A stretch of 17,582 bases of DNA. It comes from CAYQZD01 sp964421875 (lineage in GTDB: Bacteria; Electryoneota; Tariuqbacteria; Tariuqbacterales; Tariuqbacteraceae). Numbering within the stretch: position 1 is the stretch's first letter; each line of letters starts with the position of its first letter. The stretch spans positions 1-17,582 of the forward strand of contig CAYQZD010000073.1 of assembly GCA_964421875.1 (NCBI GenBank), written 5' to 3'. Positions 7,740 through 15,445 of the stretch are shown piece by piece. Below the pieces are notes generated by a model. The model was not told where the DNA came from, made no database searches, and saw nothing but the letters and a program-made list of their open reading frames with translations. A program made the position numbers and the translations under genes.

Positions 7740-9491
7740 TTACTTCAGTAACAACAATTTATGCGTCTGAACCTCATTCTCCGCCTGAAGCCGGGCAAAA
7801 TACACCCCGCTCGCCATTGTCGAAGCATCCCACACCGCTCGATGCGTTCCCGCAGGATAGAAACCCTCGGCGAGAACCGCCACCTCGCGTCCGGCGATAT
7901 CGTATATAGCCAGCTTCATATCATTTGAAGCTTGCAGCTTGAAGCTGAGAGCGGTGGAGGCGTTGAAGGGATTGGGGCTGGCGTTCAGCAGCCCGACGCT
8001 CTGAGGGCTGAACGATTCGTTCATCCAATCATCCCAGCCCAACAACTCCCATCCCCGGTGATGCGCAACAACACCCTCGCCCGGCATTTTTACTAAATTA
8101 AAGAAGCTGGAATCGACCACGGTGCCTGGATAAGCGCCCACTTTGCCCACATAAGCGTAATTACCTGCCGGGGCAGATCCGGGGACAAATTGCGTTAATT
8201 CCCGCGAAATCCTGGCCCCGGCTGGAATTGAAAGACCGCTCCGAAGCACCAGCGGTCCCGTAATGTTGCCCGAAGGCAGAATCACTTCGGTCCAGGCGTC
8301 GAAGGTGATGGGAGCCTGGGAAGTGTTTTCGACCCCAGCGTCAAAAGTGAAACTCCCGCCGCTAGCCGCGATTTGAACCGGCGGATTATGCGGAGTCAAA
8401 GTCACCGTCAAGGGAATGGTCACAATCTGCGGATAATAGAAAGCTCCCATATCCGCGATAGTCCCGTCAGGATCGCGGGGACTGGCAGGATCGCCGGCGT
8501 CGATGCAGGGCGAACCGGAGCGCAGGGTGAAATCCATAGCAATCGGATCAGCAAACTGGGGGGCAAGATAAATGTTGTTATACCTATCGCAGGAATCGCC
8601 TTTGGCGTTGACAGCGCTTATCACCCCCAGTCCGGTAGGTCTGGTTCCCACAAAATGTCCCGCGCTGTTGTTGTAAAAATCGGAATATGATATCGAGGTG
8701 CCTGAGGACAAGCTAAGATAAATACCATGCCCGGTGGAACCTTCCACAATCGTATTTGTGATAGTCGAGGTGGAGCTCCTGAGATAAATTCCCGCGCCAA
8801 AATTCGCGGTATTGCCCTGAATGGTGCAATTGGTTATCACCGCATTCCCCTGGTCGCAGTCTATGCCGCCGCCCCTGGAACCTATAGATTGATTACCGGC
8901 GACGAGACAGTGGTCAATGGTGACCGTGCCCGCCTCAACATAGATACCTCCCCCCTCGCCGACACCAATATAATTAGTGCGGTTGTTCACGACATCGCAA
9001 TAACTGATAACTGAGTTGGAGCCTCGGCAGTGGATCCCACCGCCTTGGTGAGTCCCTCAACAATTGCTGTCGTCGCTGTTGTCGTAAATCGTACAGTGCG
9101 AAATCGGGGGGCTGCAGCCGAATAATTGTATCCCGTGAGTCTCGCTGCGGCTGACAGAGCAATATTCCATCCTGCTGGCAGGCCGAGTGGCAGGAGAAAA
9201 ATCTAATCCATTCCACCAACCGTAAGGCGAAGAGTGAGTAAAGATAATGCTGTCTGTCTCCGTCCCCACCGCGGAGAAATAACCGAAAACGCCGATGGCG
9301 AACACGCCGTCCGCCAATATAGTCGTACCCGGCAGTATCACAAGGGAATCGTGCTGCTGGACAGTGGCGTTCCCGGTGAGATGATAGGTCCCGGGTCCGA
9401 TTACCCCGCTGAGGTTCCCCACTAAGTTCTGGGAAAAACAGACACCGGAAACCGCCATCTGAATCAGCAGCGTAAATGTAATTTTTTTCAT
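7740..9491 (-). CDS. Gene 5: secreted beta-helix protein with internal in-frame UGA (putative selenoprotein), sorting-domain tail
   Basis: This is one 583-residue frame with TGA at 9059-9057 (residue 145). The signal peptide is MKKITFTLLIQMAVSGVCFS, cut before QNLVG. The leader domain is of the gene 4/6/8/9 type (GPGTYHLTGNATVQQHDSLVIL, PGTTI, WNGLDF, MEYC). Beta-helix coils follow, with repeated GGGI and NCTIQGNTA motifs. The choice-of-anchor-Q motif is near 327, the Ig-like module about 357-480 and the sorting domain about 506-583, ending LLLLK-TAA. The residue before the UGA is Cys (SNCU), as in gene 1, so a vicinal Cys-Sec pair would form. A GGAT sequence lies a few bases upstream of the ATG but no strong ribosome binding site is seen. 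Conservation of the helix on both sides of the UGA shows that the two halves form one domain. Confidence 0.86.
9027..9059 (-). other. UGA recoding site 5 with the best SECIS-like hairpin
   Basis: The in-frame TGA (complement of 9057-9059) has the context TGT-TGA-GGG. The protein reads DDSNC-U-GTHQGGGIHC. Immediately after the UGA, the 10-nt arm 9056-9047 can pair with 9041-9032 (nine pairs, two G-U, one internal A-A mismatch) around loop AAGGC, with GGU at the 3' foot of the loop. This is the longest stem of the seven sites. Confidence 0.77.
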
Positions 9492-9569
9492 TGCAGATCC
9501 GTTTGGTTCAATTTGTTAAGAAAATACTGAAATATCATTTATCTCCCTCAAGTATGCTGACTCAAGTCA

Positions 9570-9586
9570 TTCCGGCGCAGCCGGAA
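9570..9586. repeat. Short palindrome TTCCGGC-GCA-GCCGGAA
   Basis: A 7-bp stem with a 3-nt loop lies just after the gene 6 stop on the minus strand. No T run follows, so it is not a standard intrinsic terminator. The flanking GTCATTCC matches the ends of the element at 2066-2148, suggesting a related palindromic repeat. Confidence 0.7.
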
Positions 9587-9594
9587 GAATTTCC

Positions 9595-11256
9595 TTATTT
9601 CACCAACAGCAGTTTCACCGCCCTTTGAATCTCCCCCGCTTTCAATCGCGCGAAATATACTCCGCTCGACACCGAAGAGGCATCCCATACGAATTGATGC
9701 GTTCCTGTTGGATATATTCCCTCCCCCAGTTGAACCACTTCCCGCCCGGAAATATCGTAAACTGCGAGCTTTACTCGACTCGCAACTCGCAGCTCAAGTC
9801 TCGCAACTGTTTCAGCGTTAAAGGGATTAGGGAATCCGGAAAGTTCGACAAGTCCCGATTCCGGCTCAAGGATGGATTGCCCCTCAATTTCCCATCCAAG
9901 ACAATTCCAGTTAAAAACTCTCGAAGCCGCTCCCTCGCCGGGCAGCTTTATGAAAGGGAATTCGTCCCGGCTGAGCGCCGAATCGGGATGAACTCCCACC
10001 TTGCCGACATAGGAATAGTTACCGGGCGGAGCAATCCCGGGAACCGACTGCGAAAGCTGACGGGAGATGGTTCCCCCAGCAGGAATAACGAGATTCCGAC
10101 GCAATATGAGGGGATAAAAGGCTCCGTTAGGAAGTATCACCTCGGTCCAGGCGTCGAAAGTGAAGGGGTCTTGAGTGTTGTTTTCAATCGAAGCGGAAAA
10201 ACCGAAGATCCCTCCACCGCCGGGAATAATCACCGGTGGATTGCCTGGAGTCAAAGTCAAAACCAGAGGAGGACCCGCCTGAGGGAAATGTATTGCGCCG
10301 ATGTCAGCCACCGTCCCGTCAGGATCGAGGGGGCTGGCAGGGTCGCCGGCGTCGATGCAGGGAGAACCCTCCTGCAGGTGATAATTACCCGCTGAGGGAT
10401 TTACCATCAAGGGATTGTCGTAGATATTATTAAAAACATCGCAGGAATCCCCGTTAGCGTTCACGCCGGTTAAAATCCCTAATCCGCCAGGAGGCGCTCC
10501 AGTGAAGTTCCCCCCCACATTGCTGTAAAAATCGCAGTACGAAATCGAAACGTTGGGCGAACTGGAATAAATCGCCCCGCCTCCGGCGAGGTTGCTGAAG
10601 ATTGAATTCAATATCGTGATCGAAGCCCCGCCCCTCGAAGCTACCCCCGCGCCGTTAATAATGTTGGTGTAACAAAAGTAGAAGGTGCAGTTCCTGATAG
10701 TGGGGCTGGCGCCGTTGGAACATACCGCGCCGCCATAGCCATCAGCTGTGCAGAAAGTAAAGGCGCATCGCTCGATAACCGGATTTGAAGTACCTGTGCA
10801 GTAGATCCCACCGCCATCGTGAATGCCTCAACCCCCACCAGCATTGCAATGACTGAAGGTGCAATGCCTGACAGTGGGGCTGGCGGAGGTAAGTTTCAAA
10901 CCCACACAGTCGCTCCCGTCAACGTGGCAGTATTCGAACACGCTATTATCGTCAGCTACGTCCTGGAAATCGATTCCGTTCCAACGGATAGTGCCGGGAT
11001 AATAGAGGAAACCGATGCTGTCGGTCTCGGTGCCGGCTGCATATAAGTATCCCCCGATAGTGAACATATAGTTGCCACGAAAATAGAGCCTTGTCCCCGG
11101 CACGATGGTCAAAGAATCACCGGGATAGACGAAGATGCTGGCGATGACATTGAAATCACCCGGTCCCACCGTCCCCCGCAGGGGACCGTAAAGGTCGCAA
11201 CTTGCGGCGCTGAAGAGCAGAACTGTAACATACAGACTGAGTAATAGCTTCTTCAT
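9595..11256 (-). CDS. Gene 6: secreted beta-helix protein with internal in-frame UGA (putative selenoprotein), sorting-domain tail
   Basis: This is one 553-residue frame with TGA at 10830-10828 (residue 143). AAGGGG precedes the ATG. The signal peptide is MKKLLLSLYVTVLLFSAASC or slightly shorter. The Cys at its end is not preceded by a proper lipobox (SAAS-C), so a lipoprotein is unlikely. The leader domain reads GPLRGTVGPGDFNVIASIFVY, PGTRLYF, WNGIDF, FEYC. After the UGA the coils continue (GGGIYC, GGAVCSNGASPTIRNC). SPCIDAGDP is near 294, the Ig-like module about 325-445 and the sorting domain about 473-553 with LLLVK-TAA. The linker and start of the sorting domain contain short CTCGCAA-like repeats. 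The protein is presumably extracellular. Confidence 0.86.
10798..10830 (-). other. UGA recoding site 6 with conserved downstream block
   Basis: The in-frame TGA (complement of 10828-10830) has the context GGT-TGA-GGC. The protein reads NAGGG-U-GIHDGGGIYC. Beginning 4 nt after the UGA, TTCAC can pair with GTGGG at the position equivalent to the gene 5 stem. GCA (2-4 nt after) can also pair with the TGC of the last codon. Confidence 0.76.
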
Positions 11257-11402
11257 TACTATAACCCCTTTCTTGATAAGAAACTCAGTGAAATCGTAAA
11301 GGGAATAATTTCGTATTCTGTTCTTTACATAATTTCAATATACTTTATAATCGAATCAATATCAATATCCATTATCAATATATCTTACCTCAAAAACTTT
11401 AC

Positions 11403-13226
11403 CTATTTTAGTAAAACCATTTTCTCGGTTGAGACGATGCCGCCCGCCTCTAAATTGCAGAAATACACCCCGCTGGAAAATCCGGCGGCGTCCCACTCAA
11501 CCTGATATGTCCCCGCCGGGTAGAACCCTTCCGCCAGCCGCGCCGCTTCGCGCCCGGCGACATCATATGTCGTTAGCTTTACATTGCTTGCAGCTGGCAG
11601 CTTGAAGATGAGAGCTATCTCAGCGTTGAAGGGATTGGGAGAAGCCGAAAGAGCGGGATTCAGGATTCGGGATTCAGGATTCAGTTCACTTTCGCTCCAT
11701 AGAATTTCCCCATCAAGCGGGACATCATCGAAAAAGCCGTAGAGCGCCCAGCTCTGGTTGTGGGTGGGAGCGTTGTCGCCGTCAGCCTTCATAAACTCGA
11801 AGGAATCTTCAACGTAAATGTTCCAAACCCGAGTGTCGGCGAGATGACCGTTATAAAAATACTGTCCCGGCATCGCCGTCGCGGGAACGAACTGCGTGAG
11901 ACGCCTGATAACGCGGAATCCCGGGGTAACGGTCAAACTCCTCTGTAAAATCGGGTAAACACACCCGCCGGGCAGGGTGATGTCGATGTAAGCGTTGACG
12001 TTGTAGGTTTCGTTACCGGTATTGTCGATGACCGCATCGAATTCGAAGCCGCCTCCACCGGCGGGAACGATTACCGGCGGACTGACCGGATTTAATTCCA
12101 AGGTGACGCCGTAAGGTTCATACAGGTGGTTCTCGAACCACCAGACATAGTATTCGTTGCCGGCGGCGATAAAATCCCAATCGCCGTCGAAATCCATATC
12201 GATGGGGTCGACCTCACTGGGCAAAACCACCCTGCCGGGAATGTTGCGCTGAATGAAAACCAGAGAATCGTTCAAGCTGTCGTTCTCGAACCAAACAATG
12301 TAATTCTCCCAGTGGCAGGGACATAAAATGTCAAAATCGCCGTCGCCGTCAAGGTCCACCAGTTCGATGTCATAAGGATCGCTGAACGAGACGGTGATGG
12401 GTATTATGTCCCAGGTAACGCAGTCGCCGGTATTGCGGTAGAAACAGATACAGTCTTCCATTAGACTGCAGGCTATGATATCGTTGTCACCGTCGCCGTC
12501 CATATCGGCGGCCTGCAGGTCATAAGAGTGGTTCAAACCGGCAACAAAGCGCTTGGTGAAGTTCTCACTACCGTCATTCTCAAACCACAAAATTGAGTCC
12601 GGGCGGTACGGCAAGTGCAAGAAGCCGGAATGGCTCACAATATCGAGGTCCCCGTCCCGGTCGAGGTCGATGGTGAAGGTCTGGCGGGGATAGAGCGCTG
12701 AATCCACCAGTTGCAGAGTGAAATGCCGGAGGGAATCCTGCTCCAGCCAGTAAACCAAGTTGTTGTGGTCCGCGGCTCCCACCAGGTCCATATCGCCGTC
12801 CTCATCGAGGTCGACGCCGTGCACACAGGCGGCGCCATCGAAAAAGCCAAAAGAATGGAAAGTGAAATTCTGGCCGCCGTCGTTTTCCCACCAGGCGACT
12901 TCGTCACCTGTCCAGGCGGAGCCCGCTAAATCGACATCGCCGTCGCCGTCGAGATCGCCGGCCCAGCAGCCCATACCGTAGTTCCAGAAATCCTGGACGC
13001 GGTGTTCGAAAAAGCTGAAGTAGCCGTTGTTCTCATACCAGCTTAAATCCTGGTAGCCCATACCGAATATGTCAATATCGCCATCGCTGTCTATGTCTGC
13101 GGGACTCGTAGAGGCGGCGTACCACGGATATAACATATGTCTGGTGAATTCAAGCTGCGCCGCCGAAGGCAACGATGAGAACGAAAAAACTATCAAAAAC
13201 AGTGAAAAGAACCTGATTCCCTTCAT
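11403..13226 (-). CDS. Gene 7: secreted FG-GAP/VCBS-repeat protein with Ig-like and sorting domains
   Basis: This 607-residue protein has a strong GGAGGAG ribosome binding site upstream of the ATG and signal peptide MKGIRFFSLFLIVFSFSS, cut near PSAA-QLEF. About residues 35-370 hold repeated D-x-D-x-DGD-x-D calcium-binding loops (DIDSDGDIDIFG, DLDGDGDVDLAG, DLDEDGDMDLVG, DMDGDGDNDIIA), each followed by a WYEN/WFEND strand. This is an FG-GAP/VCBS beta-propeller typical of adhesins and extracellular binding proteins. An Ig-like module (about 375-490) and sorting domain (about 530-607) follow; the stop is TAG. There is no internal TGA. It lies 44 nt downstream of gene 8 and may be co-transcribed with it. 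Its last 100 nt of homology to gene 9 are about 93% identical, suggesting exchange of sorting domains. Confidence 0.9.
   Translation of the reverse strand: MKGIRFFSLFLIVFSFSSLPSAAQLEFTRHMLYPWYAASTSPADIDSDGDIDIFGMGYQDLSWYENNGYFSFFEHRVQDFWNYGMGCWAGDLDGDGDVDLAGSAWTGDEVAWWENDGGQNFTFHSFGFFDGAACVHGVDLDEDGDMDLVGAADHNNLVYWLEQDSLRHFTLQLVDSALYPRQTFTIDLDRDGDLDIVSHSGFLHLPYRPDSILWFENDGSENFTKRFVAGLNHSYDLQAADMDGDGDNDIIACSLMEDCICFYRNTGDCVTWDIIPITVSFSDPYDIELVDLDGDGDFDILCPCHWENYIVWFENDSLNDSLVFIQRNIPGRVVLPSEVDPIDMDFDGDWDFIAAGNEYYVWWFENHLYEPYGVTLELNPVSPPVIVPAGGGGFEFDAVIDNTGNETYNVNAYIDITLPGGCVYPILQRSLTVTPGFRVIRRLTQFVPATAMPGQYFYNGHLADTRVWNIYVEDSFEFMKADGDNAPTHNQSWALYGFFDDVPLDGEILWSESELNPESRILNPALSASPNPFNAEIALIFKLPAASNVKLTTYDVAGREAARLAEGFYPAGTYQVEWDAAGFSSGVYFCNLEAGGIVSTEKMVLLK
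11461..11560 (-). repeat. Sorting-domain segment about 93% identical to gene 9
   Basis: Aligned without gaps to 15504-15603 I count 7 mismatches in 100. Both encode AGREAARLAEGFYPAGTYQV followed by EWDAAGFSSGVYF. Genes 7 and 9 have unrelated N-terminal domains, so this is module exchange or gene conversion. Confidence 0.85.
11656..11683 (-). repeat. Heptamer repeat in coding linker of gene 7, reverse orientation
   Basis: Four units of GGATTCA/GGATTCG lie on the plus strand, which is the non-coding strand of gene 7. The coding strand reads TGAATCC units and gives ELNPESRILNPA. It is the same unit as in gene 1 but inverted, at the same place in the protein just before SPNPFN. Confidence 0.9.
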
Positions 13227-13270
13227 TTCTCCTCCAATCCGCTAAAGTACAAAGAAAGGGAATGAACAAG

Positions 13271-15226
13271 TTACTTTATCAGCAGCAGCTTCTGCGTCCG
13301 GCTTAGCGAGCCATCTGCGAGCCGGGCGAAATACACTCCGCTCGCCGTCTTAGAAGCGTCCCACTCGACTTGATAGGTTCCCGCAGGATGATATCCCTGC
13401 GCTAACAACGCAACTTCCCTCCCGGAGATGTCGTAAACCGCCAGCTTGATTTGGCTTGCAGCTTGCAGCTCGAAGCTAAGAGCTGTCGATGAGTTAAAGG
13501 GATTGGGAGAGGAACTGAGAATTAAAAATTGAGAATTGAGAATTGAGAATTCGTTCTCGTCATCCCAACCATAGCATTCCCAATCCTGGTTATGAGTCTG
13601 AATTCCGTCACCCTGGAGTTTGGTGAAGGGGAATTCGTCGAAATCTATCACCACCCCCGGATGAGTCCCCGCCTTACCAACGTATGTGTAATTCCCCGAA
13701 GGCGCATAGCCCGGAACATTCTGCGTCAATACCCGCAGAATGGTAGCGCCAGGGGGAATCACCAAACCTGTCCGCAGGATAATCGGACCATACACACCGC
13801 CGCTGGGTAAAACCGCTTCAGTCCAGGCGTCGAAGGTTATAGGGTCCTGCGTGGTGTTCTCAATCGCTGCATCCAGGGTGAAACTGCCGCCGCTGGCAGG
13901 TATCTGAATCGGCGGATTGTGCGGAGTCAGGGTTAACACCAGCGGAGTCGCGCCGCTCTGGTCGAAGTAGAACGCGCCAATGTCAGCTACTGTGCTGTCA
14001 GGGTCGAGCGGCGCGGCTGGATCGCCGGCGTCGATGCAGGGAGAACTTGCCTGGAGATAGTAATCGCCCGCACCGGGATTGACGAACCTCGGGTCGAGGT
14101 AGATATTCATATAAGTATCACAGGAGTCGCCGTTGGCGTTCACTGCGGTTAGAGTCCCCAGTCCTGGACGAGGCACTCCGGGAAAATTACCCCCGGTGTT
14201 ATTGTAAAAGTCGCAATATGTCAAGGAAGCGTTCGGGGAACTGTTAATATAGACTCCGCCGCCATTTATCGTCCCTGCGACAATGGTGTTGACTATGGTC
14301 GGATTGGAAGCGGCATGGAGGAAAAATGTTCCCCCGGCGCTCCTGGCATAGCACTGGTCGAAGGTGCAGTTGACGACCTGAGGATTCGACAACCCATGGA
14401 AGAAGATTCCTCCGCCGAATACATTCCCGGAACTATAAGCTGAATCTATGCTGAATACACAGTTACTGATGACCGGACTACAGTTGCTGATGTAGAGTCC
14501 GCCGCCGCTCCCGTTGGCTCGGTTTCCCGAAATTTCACAATTATCGATTACGACATCGCTGCAATTGAGCAGATGAAATCCGCCCCCATGAGCGTCCCAT
14601 TGATTGGTATGATTATTGTTTATCTTACAGTTCGTGAATGAGGGGCTGGAGTTGTTAACGAAAACACCGCCGCCGCCGGTCTGAGAATGGTTGTTCGATA
14701 TATCGCAGCCGACAAAAGTCGGATGTGAATTGTTGATGCAGTAGATCCCACCGCCGTTGTAAGTCCCTCAATATCCGCCAGCGTTGTTCCCCACAATGCT
14801 GCAATTGACGAAAACCGGGCTGCTGTTTTCGAAGTCCGTCCCCAGACAGTCGCTGCCGTTGATAAGGCAGTATTCGAAGCGGCTGGAATCGGTGCCGGGA
14901 TAGTAAAAGTCGAAACCGTTCCAATACGAACCGAGCCCGCCCACCGAATCGGGATTGTGGATGAATTTAATACTGTCGTTCACAGTCCCGATCGCGGAAA
15001 TTCTGCCGTAAATATTGAAAACATAGTCGCCGCCGAAGCTGAAAACCGTTCCCGGAGCGAGGTTGAGGCTGTCGCCGGCGAGGACAAATATTTCGCCGAC
15101 TATATGGTAAGTCCCCGGACCCAGGCTGCCTCTAAGCGGACCAGAAAGGGTTTGCCCCTGAGATACATTATTCAAACATAAGGCAGCAACAATAATTACC
15201 AGCGAAAAAGATGTTACTCTCTTCAT
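13271..15226 (-). CDS. Gene 8: secreted beta-helix protein with internal in-frame UGA (putative selenoprotein), sorting-domain tail
   Basis: This is one 651-residue frame with TGA at 14770-14768 (residue 153). I translated the stretch between the two open halves (14767-14393) and it has no other stop. The signal peptide is MKRVTSFSLVIIVAALCLNN, cut near SQG-QTLSG. The leader domain reads GPLRGSLGPGTYHIVGEIFV, PGTVFSF, WNGFDF, FEYC. The UGA is followed by a long run of helix coils (GGGIYC, GGGGVFV, GGGFHLL, GGGLYIS, GGGIFF), longer than in genes 4-6. SPCIDAGDP is near 394, the Ig-like module about 428-545 and the sorting domain about 573-651 (LLLIK-TAA). A weak GAAGAAG lies upstream of the ATG. 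It shares a gap-free 392-nt homology with gene 9, so the two are the closest pair in the cluster. Confidence 0.88.
13517..13551 (-). repeat. Heptamer repeat (AATTCTC x5) in coding linker of gene 8
   Basis: Five tandem units (one degenerate, AATTTTT) on the coding strand encode FSILNSQFLILS just before SPNPFN. The unit and the resulting peptide nearly match gene 2 although the rest of the two genes differ. Confidence 0.88.
13620..14011 (-). repeat. 392-nt segment shared with gene 9 (copy in gene 8)
   Basis: This aligns without gaps to 15810-16201 at roughly 88-90% identity by eye. It spans the end of the choice-of-anchor-Q motif and most of the Ig-like module. It marks recent duplication or conversion between genes 8 and 9. 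Confidence 0.85.
14738..14770 (-). other. UGA recoding site 8 with conserved downstream block
   Basis: The in-frame TGA (complement of 14768-14770) has the context TAT-TGA-GGG. The protein reads NNAGGY-U-GTYNGGGIYC. CTTAC can pair with GTGGG and GGG with UCU at the positions that pair in gene 5, using G-U pairs where gene 5 has G-C. This partly preserves the stem despite sequence change. Confidence 0.76.
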
Positions 15227-15260
15227 ATCTTCTTCCCCAATGAATGTTTACTATAAAATA

Positions 15261-15300
15261 GGTCAGAAAGTCAGCAAGTCAACAAGTCTTCAAGTCGAAA
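15261..15300. repeat. Period-8 direct repeat (AGTCnnCA x5)
   Basis: GTC recurs every 8 nt at 15262, 15270, 15278, 15286 and 15294. It is upstream of gene 8 on the minus strand and is intergenic. No spacer or repeat structure like a CRISPR is present. Confidence 0.75.
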
Positions 15301-15330
15301 ACACTGTGCCGATGAATTCCCGTTGAATGG

Positions 15331-15356
15331 TAGGGGCGAATCCCTGTATTCGACTA
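15331..15356. repeat. Partial TAGGGGCGAAT palindrome
   Basis: TAGGGGCGAAT (15331-15341) faces ATTCGACTA (15348-15356). The left end matches the terminal repeat of the 7518-7583 element. It is probably a degenerate or half copy. Confidence 0.6.
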
Positions 15357-15371
15357 ACAAAACATTTTACT

Positions 15372-15397
15372 CGTTCCCACACTCCTGCGTGGGAACG
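15372..15397. repeat. Palindromic repeat CGTTCCCAC...GTGGGAACG
   Basis: CGTTCCCAC (15372-15380) pairs with GTGGGAACG (15389-15397) over 9 bp around ACTCCTGC. This resembles the widespread GTTCCCACGCT...AGCGTGGGAAC repeat of many bacterial genomes. No T run follows on either strand. Confidence 0.85.
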
Positions 15398-15410
15398 CAT
15401 ACCTAATAGT

Positions 15411-15436
15411 GCAACAGGGTTTCCGCACCCTGTTGC
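15411..15436. repeat. Palindromic repeat with GGGT-TTCCGC-ACCC core (copy 1)
   Basis: GCAACAGGGT and ACCCTGTTGC form a perfect 10-bp stem around TTCCGC. It lies just after the gene 9 stop and may help end its transcript, although no T run follows on the minus strand. The core recurs inside gene 9 at 15698-15722 with a different but still complementary outer stem. Confidence 0.88.
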
Positions 15437-15445
15437 ATGTTTTAA

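Noticed and set aside
9570..9586. Intrinsic terminator after gene 6
   Set aside because: The stem is good but no T run follows on the minus strand; it fits a repeat-element palindrome better.
9625..10395. Long open frames antisense to gene 6 and similar frames in 15728-16342 and 16796-17350
   Set aside because: They are shadows of the real minus-strand genes, with no signal peptide, motif or ribosome binding site, and mirror the codon pattern of the sense genes.
11199..11256. Lipoprotein signal in gene 6 (and in gene 2)
   Set aside because: The Cys at the signal peptide end is preceded by SAAS (gene 6) or ISSA (gene 2), not a standard L-[AS]-[GA]-C lipobox; ordinary signal peptidase I cleavage is as likely.
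15261..15300. CRISPR-like array
   Set aside because: The period is 8 nt with no spacers; heptamer and octamer tandem repeats are a different kind of repeat.
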